DNA of 64,000 nt from Pseudomonas sp. RIT-562 (GTDB lineage Bacteria; Pseudomonadota; Gammaproteobacteria; Pseudomonadales; Pseudomonadaceae). The stretch lies in assembly GCF_026241895.1 (NCBI RefSeq), contig NZ_JAPJIV010000001.1, positions 1 through 64,000 on the forward strand. Reading direction: 5' to 3'. How positions within the stretch are numbered: the stretch's first letter is position 1; each line of letters starts with the position of its first letter. Below are positions 52,490 through 62,688 of the stretch, piece by piece. Below the pieces are notes generated by a model. The model ran no database searches and was not told the DNA's origin. It saw nothing but the letters and a program-made list of their open reading frames with translations. The position numbers and the translations under genes were made by a program.

Positions 52490-54469
52490 ATGGCCGGGCT
52501 AATTCCCCAGAGCTTCATTGACGACCTTCTGAACCGCACCGACATCGTCGATGTGGTGAGCTCGCGCCTGCAAATGAAAAAAGCCGGCAAGAACTACACT
52601 GCCTGCTGCCCGTTCCACAAAGAAAAAACCCCGTCTTTCAGTGTCAGCCCCGACAAGCAGTTCTACTATTGCTTTGGTTGCGGCGCTGGCGGTAACGCCC
52701 TCGGCTTCATGATGGACCACGACAACCTGGATTTCGTCCAGGCCGTCGAAGAGCTCGCCAAAGCCGCGGGCATGGAAATCCCCAGGGAAGAAAGCGGTCG
52801 GCCGCACAAGCCGCGCCAGCCGACCGACTCCCCGCTGTACCCGCTGCTGACCGCCGCCGCCGAATTTTATCGGCAGGCGCTCAAAAGCCACCCATCGCGC
52901 AAGGCCGCCGTGGATTACCTGAAAGGCCGCGGCCTGACCGGCGAAATAGCCCGGGACTTTGGCCTTGGTTTCGCTCCGCCTGGCTGGGACAACCTGTTCA
53001 AGCACCTGAGCAGCGACACTTTGCAGCAGAAAGCCATGGTCGATGCCGGCCTGCTGATCGAGAACGCCGAAACCGGCAAACGCTATGATCGCTTTCGCGA
53101 TCGCGTGATGTTCCCGATCCGCGACAGCCGGGGCCGCATCATTGCTTTTGGCGGCAGGGTACTGGGCGACGACAAGCCCAAATACCTGAACTCGCCGGAA
53201 ACCCCGGTGTTTCACAAAGGCCAGGAGCTCTACGGCCTTTACGAAGCACGCAAGAACAATCGCAATCTCGATGAAATCATCGTGGTCGAAGGCTACATGG
53301 ACGTCATTGCCCTGGCGCAACAAGGCCTGCGCAATGCCGTCGCAACCCTGGGCACTGCCACCAGCGAAGAGCACTTGAAGCGACTGTTTCGTGTGGTGCC
53401 CAACGTGCTGTTCTGCTTTGACGGCGACCAGGCCGGCCGCAACGCCGCCTGGCGCGCACTCGAGGCAACATTGCCGTGCCTGCAGGATGGGCGGCGTGCG
53501 CGCTTTCTGTTCCTGCCGGAAGGCGAGGACCCGGATACGCTGGTGCGCTCGGAAGGCACCGATGCCTTCCGCGCTCGGATCAACCAACACGCCCAACCGC
53601 TCGCCGATTACTTTTTTCAGCAGCTGACTGAAGAATCAGACCCACGCTCGCTGGAAGGCAAGGCCCACATGGCCACGCTGGCCGCACCGCTGATCGACAA
53701 AGTCCCCGGTGCCAACTTGCGCATCTTGATGCGTCAGCGCCTGAGCGAAATCACCGGCCTGAGTGGCGAAGCCGTCAGCCAGCTGGTGCAAAGCGCACCG
53801 CAAGATGCGCCGCCGGCCTACGATCCGGGCATCGATTACGACGCCATGCCCGACTACAGCGACTACCATCAGCCGCAGTCTGCGGACATGTACGCGCCGC
53901 AGCAGGAGTGGACGCCGAAGAAACCCGGCGCCGGCGGTAAGAAGTGGGACAAGAAGCCGTGGGACAAGAATGGCAAGCGCGGCGGTGATCGCGATCAGCA
54001 GAGCGCGCCGCGCACTCCGATCGCTGTCGAAGCCCCTACGCTGATTGCCCTTCGCACGCTTATTCATCATCCGCAACTGGCCGGCAAGGTCGAAACCGCC
54101 GACCATTTCGCCAATGAGAGCAATACCTACGCACAACTGCTGGTCGCCCTTATCGAGGCGGTGCAGAAAAATCCTAAGCTAAACTCTATCCAGTTGATGG
54201 CCCGCTGGCACGGCACCGAACAGGGTCGCCTGCTGAAGGCTTTGGCGGAAAAGGAGTGGCTGATTGACGGCGACAACCTTGAACAACAGTTTTTAGACAC
54301 CATTACTAGGTTATCAGCAGGTCAACACACAGACAGCCTGGAAGTTCTGATCAGGAAAGCAAGGCAGCCAGGATTGACTGCCGAGGAAGCAAATCAGATC
54401 GCAAATCAGATGCGCGACCTATTAAAACGTAATGTGGCTGTATCAAACCCGACCTCAACTGGCGCGTGA
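52490..54469 (+). CDS. dnaG: DNA primase
   Basis: Makes RNA primers at the replication fork. The 659-residue product has the CHC2 zinc finger (C40, H43, C61, C64), a Toprim core (VVEGYMDVIAL) and a C-terminal DnaB-binding helical domain. A Lys/Gly/Asp-rich linker is near residues 475-510. ATG 52490 (MAGLIPQSF) is the conserved start; an upstream ATG adds 11 residues. Confidence 0.96.
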   Translation: MAGLIPQSFIDDLLNRTDIVDVVSSRLQMKKAGKNYTACCPFHKEKTPSFSVSPDKQFYYCFGCGAGGNALGFMMDHDNLDFVQAVEELAKAAGMEIPREESGRPHKPRQPTDSPLYPLLTAAAEFYRQALKSHPSRKAAVDYLKGRGLTGEIARDFGLGFAPPGWDNLFKHLSSDTLQQKAMVDAGLLIENAETGKRYDRFRDRVMFPIRDSRGRIIAFGGRVLGDDKPKYLNSPETPVFHKGQELYGLYEARKNNRNLDEIIVVEGYMDVIALAQQGLRNAVATLGTATSEEHLKRLFRVVPNVLFCFDGDQAGRNAAWRALEATLPCLQDGRRARFLFLPEGEDPDTLVRSEGTDAFRARINQHAQPLADYFFQQLTEESDPRSLEGKAHMATLAAPLIDKVPGANLRILMRQRLSEITGLSGEAVSQLVQSAPQDAPPAYDPGIDYDAMPDYSDYHQPQSADMYAPQQEWTPKKPGAGGKKWDKKPWDKNGKRGGDRDQQSAPRTPIAVEAPTLIALRTLIHHPQLAGKVETADHFANESNTYAQLLVALIEAVQKNPKLNSIQLMARWHGTEQGRLLKALAEKEWLIDGDNLEQQFLDTITRLSAGQHTDSLEVLIRKARQPGLTAEEANQIANQMRDLLKRNVAVSNPTSTGA

Positions 54470-54536
54470 GGTCATAGCTCAGGTATAATCCTCGGCTTGT
54501 TTTTTGCCCGCCAAGACCTTCAGTGGATAGGGTGTT

Positions 54537-56384
<1,848 letters not shown>

Positions 56385-56388
56385 TCAC

Positions 56389-56416
56389 AAAACCCCCGGC
56401 CCAGGCCGGGGGTTTT
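56389..56416 (+). terminator. Terminator of rpoD
   Basis: AAAACCCCCGGC and GCCGGGGGTTTT form a perfect 12-bp stem around a CCAG loop, 4 bp after the rpoD stop. A/T runs on both sides make it symmetrical. Confidence 0.9.
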
Positions 56417-56506
56417 GCTTTATGCAGATTAAATCCCCCGCACTTCCCACCCGCCGAATTGCCCGTCTACACTCGAAACATTCCCCCGAGCCATAACGAG
56501 ACCGTT

Positions 56507-59500
56507 ATGCCCAGACTGCCGACCGTGCTTTTTTTGCTGTCGCTGATGACCTGGACCGCAACGGCTGGCGCGCTGACTCTGACCGACGAAGAACGTAGCT
56601 GGCTGGACGCCCATCCGCACTTGCGCCTGGGTGTAGATGCATCCTGGCCACCGTTCGAATTTCGTGACGACCAGGGCCATTATCAGGGCCTTGCGGCAGA
56701 CTATATCGACGTGATTCGACAACGCCTGTCCGTCGACCTGAAACCCGTGGAGCCTGTCAGCTGGACAGTGGTCCTGGAACAGGCCAGGGAAGGCAAGCTG
56801 GATCTGTTGCCAGGCATCATGTCGACCCCGGAACGCCAGTCATATTTATCCTTCACTCGCCCCTATCTCGACTTTCCAATTGTCATCCTCGCCCATGTCG
56901 GGGGCGCCCAGCCGCGCAAAATCGCCGACCTGTACGGGCTGAAAATTGCCGTTGTGGACAACTACGCACCCCATGAACTCCTGCGCACCCATCATCCGGA
57001 CCTGAACCTGGTGGCCATGCCCAACGTCAGCTCGGCGCTGCAGGCGCTGGCGACGGATGAGGTGGACGCCGTGGTCGGCGATCTCGCCTCCAGCGTCTGG
57101 AGTCTGCGCCAACTCAAGCTGGACGGTCTGTACGTCAGCGGCGAGACGCCCTATCGCTATCAACTGGCCATGGGCGTGCCCAAGGACAACAAGATATTGG
57201 TTGGCATCCTGGACAAGGTCCTGGCGGACATGAGCCCAGCGCAAATCAGCGCCATTCAGGAGCGCTGGGTCGGCAACGTACTGGACCATCGGACATTCTG
57301 GTCCGACCTGCTGGTTTACGGCCTGCCGGGACTGTTACTACTGATCACCGTGCTGGCCGTGGTGATCAGGATCAATCGCCGACTGAGCTCGGAAATCTCC
57401 CGCCGGGTCGATCTCGAGCAGGAATTGCGCAGCAGCGAGTATCACTACCGCGGCCTGGTCGAGAGCCTTTCGGCCATTGCCTGGGAAGCGCGCATCAGCG
57501 ACTTCACCTACAGCTACGTGTCGCCGCATGCCGAAGACCTGCTCGGCTACCCGCTCTCCCACTGGCTGATCCCGGGCTTCTGGCGCAACATCATTCACCC
57601 TGCGGACCTGACTCGTGCCCAAACCTTCTGCGATCACGAAGTCCTGGCCGGGCGTGATCATACGGTCGATTACCGGGTCATCACGGCAGACGGGCGGTGT
57701 CTGTGGGTGCGCGACATCGTCAGCCTGATCGAGCACGGACATGAACCGGTGCTGCGCGGCTTGATGATCGACATCAGCGACGCCAAACGCACCGAAGAAG
57801 CGCTGCGCCTGTCAGAGCAGAAGTTCGCCTCGGTGTTCCAGCAGTGCCCCGACATTCTGGTCATCGCGCGACTGTCCGACGGCTGCCTGCTGGAGGTCAA
57901 CGAAGCGTTCGAGGAGCAGATCGGCCTCACCGCCGAGGAAGTTATCGGCCAGACCGCCACCGACCTGAACATCTGGGGCATTCCCGGGGTCGGGCCAGGT
58001 CTGCTGCAGCGACTGCAGGCAGGCAGCATCCGTAACCTCGAGATGCCCTTTCGCCGCAGCAACGGCCAAGTATTCACCGGCCTGATCTCCGCCGAGCCCT
58101 TCGACCTCGATGCCACCCCGGCGCTGGTTGTGGTCGTGCGCGACATCAGCCAACTCAAGGAGACCCAACAGCAGCTGCAAATCTCCGAAGAGAAGTTCGC
58201 CAAGGCGTTCCACGCATCCCCGGACGGCCTGCTGCTGTCGCGCCAAAGCGACGGCCTGCTGATGGAGGTCAACGACGGATTCAGCCGCATCACCGGCTTC
58301 AACAGCGCGATGTCGGTGGATCGCTCTTCCCTGGAATTGGGCATCTGGGTCAACCTCAACGAGCGTAAGCAGATGCTCGACCTGCTCAAGCGCGACGGTT
58401 TTGTCCGCGACTTCAGCTGCCACATCCGCCGCAGCGACGGGCAGATCCGCCTGTGTGAGGTGTCCAGTCGACCGCTACCCATCGGCAATGAAGATTGCAT
58501 GCTGACCATCGCCCGCGACATCACTGAACGCCACCTGATGCAGGAGAAGCTGCAACAGGCCGCCACCGTATTCGAGAGTACTGCCGAAGGCGTGTTGATC
58601 ACCGACACCCAACAGCACATCAGCGCGGTCAACCGCGCGTTCACCGAAATTACCGGCTACAGCGAAAGCGAAGCCCTTGGCCACACCCCTCGCCTGCTCG
58701 CCTCGGGCCTGCATGACAGCGCGTTCTACGCCGCCATGTGGCATCAGCTGACCGCCGAAGGTCATTGGCAGGGCGAGATTTCCAACCGCCGTAAAAACGG
58801 CGAGTTGTATCCCAGCTGGCTGACCATCAGCGCGGTGCGCAACCGTGATCGATTCATCACCCACTTCGTCGCCGTCTTCGCTGATATTTCCAGCCTCAAG
58901 CACGCCCAGGCCAAGCTCGACTACCAGGCGCACCACGACCCGCTGACCGGCCTGCCGAACCGCACCCTGTTCGAAAGCCGACTGCACACCGCCCTGAATA
59001 ACCAGCAGGAAACCGGCAGCCAGGGCGCAGTGCTGTTCCTCGACCTCGACCGTTTCAAACACATCAACGACAGCCTCGGCCATCCGGTTGGTGACCTGTT
59101 GCTCAAGGGCATCGCCGTGCGCCTCAAGGATCAGCTGCGGGACATCGACACCGTGGCGCGACTCGGCGGCGATGAATTCATCATCCTGCTGCCGGGGCTG
59201 CAACAGCCCAGCGATGCCGACCACATTGCCAACAAGCTGCTCAATTGCTTCGCGGCGCCGTTCCAGGCCGGCGAACATGAGTTTTTCATCAGCGCCAGCA
59301 TTGGCACCAGCCTCTATCCCCGTGACGGCAGCGACGTGGCCACGCTGGTCAAGAATGCTGACGCTGCGATGTACCGCTCCAAAGCCAAGGGCCGCAACCG
59401 CGTCGAAAGCTATACCCGCGACCTGACCGCCCAGGCCAGTGAACGGGTAGCGCTGGAACACGAACTGCGCCGCGCCATCGAACGCAACGAGCTGCACCTG

Positions 59501-60253
59501 CACTACCAGCCGAAAATCAGCCTGGACGATCATCGACTGGTCGGCGCCGAAGCACTGATTCGCTGGCGCCACCCGACTTTCGGTGACGTTCCGCCAGAGC
59601 ACTTCATCGCCCTGGCCGAAGAAAACGGCATGATCCTGCAAATCGGCGACTGGGTGCTGGAAACCGCGTGCCGCCAGATGTTCGAGTGGAACCAGCTCTA
59701 CCATTGCCTCGGCCCGCTATCGGTCAACCTGGCCGGCGCCCAGTTGCGCCAGCCCAACCTGCTCGGGCGTATCGAACAACTGCTGAAGGACAACCGCCTC
59801 AGACCGGATTTACTGCAACTGGAAATTACCGAAAACTTCATCATGAGCCAGGCGGAGGAAGCGCTGACAGTCCTGCATCAGCTCAAGCATCTGGGCGTGC
59901 AACTGGCGATCGACGACTTCGGCACCGGTTACTCATCCCTGAGCTACCTGAAGCGGCTGCCGCTGGACATCCTCAAGATCGACCAGTCTTTCGTCCGCGG
60001 CCTGCCAGACGACCCGCACGATGTGGCCATCGTGCGCGCAATCATCGCCCTGGGCCGCAGCATGCAATTCACCGTGATCGCCGAAGGTGTCGAGACCCAG
60101 GCCCAGCAACAATTCCTGGCCGCCGAAGGCTGTGAACAGATCCAGGGTTACATCGTCAGCCTGCCCCTGCCCCCCGACGAATTCGCCGCGACATTTCTTC
60201 GTACAACAGTTTCAAGCTTTTCGGATAGCACAGCCGAGAAACCATCGTTATAA
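56507..60253 (+). CDS. rmcA: Membrane c-di-GMP protein with SBP, PAS, GGDEF and EAL domains (RmcA-like)
   Basis: Large sensor enzyme for cyclic di-GMP, 1248 residues. Order: signal peptide (1-21), periplasmic solute-binding type 3 domain (about 25-245), one membrane helix (about 265-290), four PAS domains (about 305-805), GGDEF domain with intact GGDEF (887-891), and EAL domain with intact EAL (1015-1017) and DDFGTG loop. The position after rpoD and the architecture match RmcA of P. aeruginosa (PA0575), a redox-responsive phosphodiesterase. Both catalytic motifs look intact, so the net activity cannot be read from sequence. Confidence 0.88.
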   Translation: MPRLPTVLFLLSLMTWTATAGALTLTDEERSWLDAHPHLRLGVDASWPPFEFRDDQGHYQGLAADYIDVIRQRLSVDLKPVEPVSWTVVLEQAREGKLDLLPGIMSTPERQSYLSFTRPYLDFPIVILAHVGGAQPRKIADLYGLKIAVVDNYAPHELLRTHHPDLNLVAMPNVSSALQALATDEVDAVVGDLASSVWSLRQLKLDGLYVSGETPYRYQLAMGVPKDNKILVGILDKVLADMSPAQISAIQERWVGNVLDHRTFWSDLLVYGLPGLLLLITVLAVVIRINRRLSSEISRRVDLEQELRSSEYHYRGLVESLSAIAWEARISDFTYSYVSPHAEDLLGYPLSHWLIPGFWRNIIHPADLTRAQTFCDHEVLAGRDHTVDYRVITADGRCLWVRDIVSLIEHGHEPVLRGLMIDISDAKRTEEALRLSEQKFASVFQQCPDILVIARLSDGCLLEVNEAFEEQIGLTAEEVIGQTATDLNIWGIPGVGPGLLQRLQAGSIRNLEMPFRRSNGQVFTGLISAEPFDLDATPALVVVVRDISQLKETQQQLQISEEKFAKAFHASPDGLLLSRQSDGLLMEVNDGFSRITGFNSAMSVDRSSLELGIWVNLNERKQMLDLLKRDGFVRDFSCHIRRSDGQIRLCEVSSRPLPIGNEDCMLTIARDITERHLMQEKLQQAATVFESTAEGVLITDTQQHISAVNRAFTEITGYSESEALGHTPRLLASGLHDSAFYAAMWHQLTAEGHWQGEISNRRKNGELYPSWLTISAVRNRDRFITHFVAVFADISSLKHAQAKLDYQAHHDPLTGLPNRTLFESRLHTALNNQQETGSQGAVLFLDLDRFKHINDSLGHPVGDLLLKGIAVRLKDQLRDIDTVARLGGDEFIILLPGLQQPSDADHIANKLLNCFAAPFQAGEHEFFISASIGTSLYPRDGSDVATLVKNADAAMYRSKAKGRNRVESYTRDLTAQASERVALEHELRRAIERNELHLHYQPKISLDDHRLVGAEALIRWRHPTFGDVPPEHFIALAEENGMILQIGDWVLETACRQMFEWNQLYHCLGPLSVNLAGAQLRQPNLLGRIEQLLKDNRLRPDLLQLEITENFIMSQAEEALTVLHQLKHLGVQLAIDDFGTGYSSLSYLKRLPLDILKIDQSFVRGLPDDPHDVAIVRAIIALGRSMQFTVIAEGVETQAQQQFLAAEGCEQIQGYIVSLPLPPDEFAATFLRTTVSSFSDSTAEKPSL

Positions 60254-60268
60254 TCCGCGACCTACTGA

Positions 60269-60345
60269 GGGCCTATAGCTCAGTTGGTTAGAGCAGAGGA
60301 CTCATAATCCTTTGGTCCACGGTTCGAGTCCGTGTGGGCCCACCA
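60269..60345 (+). tRNA. tRNA with CAT anticodon, probably tRNA-Ile2
   Basis: A complete 77-nt cloverleaf including an encoded CCA, with acceptor stem GGGCCTA/TGGGCCC, D arm, anticodon loop CTCATAA and T loop TTCGAGT. A CAT anticodon means elongator Met or lysidine-modified Ile2. Base pairs C4-G69 and C5-G68 are the TilS determinants of tRNA-Ile2 and differ from the U4-A69, A5-U68 of tRNA-Met, so Ile2 is preferred. It marks the left edge of the accessory region and may be its integration site. Confidence 0.75.
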
Positions 60346-60353
60346 TACAAATC

Positions 60354-60386
60354 AAAGGCTTACGCTTAACGGCGTAGGCCTTTTTT
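60354..60386 (+). terminator. Terminator of the tRNA gene
   Basis: AAAGGCTTACGC and GCGTAGGCCTTTTTT pair with one G-T wobble around TTAACG, starting 9 bp after the CCA end. Confidence 0.82.
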
Positions 60387-60527
60387 GTTTTTTGACGAAA
60401 ATTCCTAACGAATTGCTCAACGAATGCAGCCTGTGCTTCCACGCCACCAATTTGACGTGCGTTAAGCAGTGGCCTTTTGATTTCATCCGAGCGTATGCTG
60501 TGAAAAATCACGCCACCAGGGATCGAT

Positions 60528-60614
60528 ATGAGAACGGCACTGGCAGTACTGGCGACGAGCCTGGCGCTTGCGCCACCTCCCCTCAAAGCAACACAAACGA
60601 ATAAGCACCGATAG
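60528..60614 (+). CDS. Short ORF with signal-peptide-like sequence
   Basis: A 28-codon frame, MRTALAVLATSLALA followed by a short polar tail, with AGGGA 5 bp before the ATG. The first 15 residues look like a signal peptide, and the stop 18 bp before the next gene suggests the remnant of an exported protein or a small exported peptide. I do not recognise it; translation is uncertain. Confidence 0.35.
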   Translation: MRTALAVLATSLALAPPPLKATQTNKHR

Positions 60615-60632
60615 CCATCAAGGAAATTCATT

Positions 60633-60935
60633 ATGGATTTTTTCGCTACCCTTTTTCTTCTTGCTCTAGGCATAGCAGTTTATTTTCTGCCGCTATTCAT
60701 AGCCTGCTTTAGAAAACACCCTTCAGCCCTAGCAATATCCGCCTTGAATTTTCTTGCTGGTTGGACATTTATAGGATGGCTCGTCGCATTCATTTGGGCT
60801 CTTACCAATACCCCGGCGCTATCCGCTTTACAATCCGGCAGAACTCATGATCTGTATAAATTAGCCGAACTAAGGGAAAAGGGCGCATTAACTGAAGACG
60901 AGTTCCAAAGAGAAAAATCTAAATTACTTAGCTAG
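60633..60935 (+). CDS. Superinfection-immunity-like membrane protein with SHOCT tail
   Basis: A 100-residue protein with two membrane helices and the pattern YFLPLFIACFRKHPSALAIS...LNFLAGWTFIGWLVAFIWAL, which I recognise as the superinfection immunity protein family (T4 Imm-like). Its C-terminus, LAELREKGALTEDEFQREK, is a SHOCT motif. T4 Imm blocks injection of DNA by a second phage; whether this protein does so is inference. AAGGA precedes the ATG. It is the first clear gene right of the tRNA, in an A/T-rich stretch unlike the neighbouring core. Confidence 0.75.
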   Translation: MDFFATLFLLALGIAVYFLPLFIACFRKHPSALAISALNFLAGWTFIGWLVAFIWALTNTPALSALQSGRTHDLYKLAELREKGALTEDEFQREKSKLLS

Positions 60936-60972
60936 ATCTTTCAGAGCTAGCCCACCTGACATATTGAATGGT

Positions 60973-61227
60973 TTAAGCCCACATCACACCAGGATATGGC
61001 GAAGCATCTTTGTTTGGCACCGGCTTAGTTGCCTTGGCAATGCCTTTCACTAGTGCGTTGTAGCGACTCTTCGAATTGCCCTTGCAATGTTCCATGTGCG
61101 ACGTAAGCCAACCGCCGTGTTTAGCTAGCCAGCGCCTGGGCGGCATTACCTCGGCAGCCTCGATTGCCCAGATAAGCAACTGCTCATCACTGGGTTGATC
61201 GTCTTCAAGCTCATCGACTGCCTGCAT
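60973..61227 (-). CDS. Hypothetical protein, 84 residues
   Basis: Not recognised. The N-terminus is acidic (MQAVDELEDDQPSDEQ), the middle carries tryptophans (PPRRWLAKHGGWLTSHMEH), and the C-terminus is basic then Pro-rich; no membrane segment. AGGAG lies 9 bp before the ATG. It is last in a leftward set of four genes (62233 to 60973), 48 bp after the coiled-coil gene. Confidence 0.6.
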   Translation of the reverse strand: MQAVDELEDDQPSDEQLLIWAIEAAEVMPPRRWLAKHGGWLTSHMEHCKGNSKSRYNALVKGIAKATKPVPNKDASPYPGVMWA

Positions 61228-61275
61228 GTCTTGCGCTCCTGGTATTGCCCGACCGATTAGGATCGGGCTTCTAGA

Positions 61276-61800
61276 TCAGATATGCCCAGCGGTCGCCAAA
61301 CCCATTGCCAGGTTCTGGCGAGTGCCAACTAGATTGTTCAGTGCGCTTACATTCCCCAATTCCAGATCCTGAATTTGCTCCAAGGCAGAACGAACACCAG
61401 CAAGCGTGACATAGCGCCCGGCTTCCTGAGCTGAATTGAAAGCGTTGGTGAACTCATCGGTATGGGCCTCGATCAATGGCTTTAACTTGGCGACCAAAGA
61501 TGAAATAGCCTTGCGATGATTTACTAGCCGTTCGATGGCTGTTATTGCATCTGCGGCTTGCTCATTTCCCTTATCGACTTTCGCTTGTTGATCCTCGACT
61601 TTGGCTTGCAAATGCAGGGCTTCCAGGCGAAGGTTTAACCGTTTGGTTAGCCGTGCTGTGGCGTCAATTTGATCCTCGAGCGCCGCCACGTCTTCACCAG
61701 CTCGGCAAGCTGTCTCCCACTGCTCATTGAGGGTCGCGAGCAACAGTTCGGCGTCGATTAGTTGCTGTTCATGCTGGGCAATCAATTCGACAGCGCTCAT
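61276..61800 (-). CDS. Hypothetical coiled-coil protein, 174 residues
   Basis: Not recognised. Nearly the whole first two thirds is predicted helical with heptad-like Leu/Ala and charged residues (LIAQHEQQLIDAELLLATL; ALHLQAKVEDQQAKVDKG), so a coiled coil is likely. No signal peptide or membrane segment. Its ATG overlaps the stop of the 45-residue gene (ATGA), with GGAGG upstream. Phage-structural, plasmid or regulatory roles are all possible. Confidence 0.62.
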   Translation of the reverse strand: MSAVELIAQHEQQLIDAELLLATLNEQWETACRAGEDVAALEDQIDATARLTKRLNLRLEALHLQAKVEDQQAKVDKGNEQAADAITAIERLVNHRKAISSLVAKLKPLIEAHTDEFTNAFNSAQEAGRYVTLAGVRSALEQIQDLELGNVSALNNLVGTRQNLAMGLATAGHI

Positions 61801-61934
61801 GCGCGGGCCTCCAGGCGAACCATGATGAGCCCTAGGCTTGCCTCGATCATCGCCATACGGTGCAGCAGGCTTTGCAGCAGGTTGCGGTTACTGGTGCCCA
61901 CAGGACGCCCAGGCTTACGGGTTTCGGCAATCAT
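61797..61934 (-). CDS. Small protein with AT-hook-like motif, 45 residues
   Basis: Starts ATG 61934 with GGGAGGG upstream and ends in the ATGA overlap with the coiled-coil gene; its own ATG overlaps the previous stop by one base (TAATG). Residues 6-13 (RKPGRPVG) resemble the GRP core of an AT-hook that binds the minor groove of A/T-rich DNA; the rest (LLQSLLHRMAMIEASLGLIM) is an amphipathic helix. Tight coupling on both sides argues it is translated. DNA binding is inference. Confidence 0.6.
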   Translation of the reverse strand: MIAETRKPGRPVGTSNRNLLQSLLHRMAMIEASLGLIMVRLEARA

Positions 61935-62233
61935 TAGAAAGCCCTCCCGGAAAAATATTCGTTGAGGTCAGGGGTGAGTTTTTCAATGTTTGGCGCAGGT
62001 TGGCCCGCAAGCTTGGCTAATGCCTGGGCATTGTTTCCCATCCCTTTAGCCACTACTTCACCGAACTTATCACTAACGATTTTTCGATTAGCCGTCATGT
62101 TTTCTGATTTAAGAAAAGTCAGGTCTGACTTTATAGACGCAATGTCCTTTGCCAAGCCTTCAAGAAGTCCAACCAATGATTCCATGTCGCTAGGATTAAG
62201 CGAAGCTGAAGCGTTTACAAGTTGTCGAGCCAT
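61934..62233 (-). CDS. Hypothetical helical protein, 99 residues
   Basis: Not recognised. A soluble, mostly helical protein with a coiled-coil-like centre (VGLLEGLAKDIASIKSDLTFL) and a Lys-rich middle. First gene of the leftward set; its TAA shares one base with the next ATG. AGG lies 9 bp before its ATG. A perfect -10 TATAAT is 37 bp upstream (62270-62275), without a good -35. Confidence 0.6.
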   Translation of the reverse strand: MARQLVNASASLNPSDMESLVGLLEGLAKDIASIKSDLTFLKSENMTANRKIVSDKFGEVVAKGMGNNAQALAKLAGQPAPNIEKLTPDLNEYFSGRAF

Positions 62234-62269
62234 GTTTATTTACCTGCATATAATTAATTAACAGTGCTT

Positions 62270-62275
62270 ATTATA
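62270..62275 (-). promoter_or_regulatory. Candidate -10 element of the small-gene operon
   Basis: TATAAT on the minus strand, 37 bp before the first ATG of the leftward operon, in a locally A/T-rich stretch (62230-62350). No TTGACA-like -35 sits 16-18 bp upstream, so an activator may be needed. Confidence 0.4.
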
Positions 62276-62351
62276 TCGCAAGTAAAATCACACTTTCCCA
62301 ACAGTGAAATAAACGCAGAAACACTTAGCAAGCTATCTATATAGGCGATAT

Positions 62352-62477
62352 ATGAGTCAGGATTTAGTGCCTAGCTTTGAGGCTTCCAAATATATCCGCG
62401 CAGTCACCGGCGTGTTCTTCCCACCAGTTTGGCGGCTTCATCTATGGTGTGACGCATGGTTTTATTCCGTCATATGA
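62352..62477 (+). CDS. Doubtful short ORF, 41 residues
   Basis: ATG 62352 with AGG 8 bp upstream runs through MSQDLVPSFEASKYIRAV and an aromatic-rich end to TGA 62477. It is divergent from the small-gene operon and ends inside an inverted repeat (62447-62487). I do not recognise it; it could be a decayed gene fragment. The remaining sequence to 62688 shows no better frame. Confidence 0.22.
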   Translation: MSQDLVPSFEASKYIRAVTGVFFPPVWRLHLWCDAWFYSVI

Positions 62478-62487
62478 CGCGTCACAC
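62447..62487. repeat. 9-bp inverted repeat with 23-bp centre
   Basis: GTGTGACGC (62447-62455) and GCGTCACAC (62479-62487) are perfect inverted arms; the right arm also forms part of the palindrome TGACGCGTCA. It lies 200 bp beyond the 3' end of the serine recombinase gene and could be a recombination or regulator site. Function is not established. Confidence 0.5.
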
Positions 62488-62688
62488 TCTAGCCTGACTG
62501 GGGGTGCATATCCACCGTTGCAGGCTTCGGCACCGGGTCGTGGTGTTGAGAGTCACCGGAAAACAGAAGTGGAACTAGGAACAGGATAACTTTTAGGAAC
62601 TAGCGTGTTCATAAAGACACCATTGGCGCGTTCCTGGTTGAATTGTCCAGGTGTAGCCCTTGATCAGTCAGTCAGATTTCAACGTGCG

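Noticed and set aside
60302..60673. 123-codon open frame on the minus strand running through the tRNA
   Set aside because: It ends inside the tRNA gene and its terminator, has no good ribosome site, and its C-terminal residues are simply the reverse reading of the tRNA.
62377..62589. 70-codon plus-strand frame between the small-gene operon and the recombinase
   Set aside because: No ribosome site, overlaps the inverted repeat and another short frame, and no recognisable sequence pattern.
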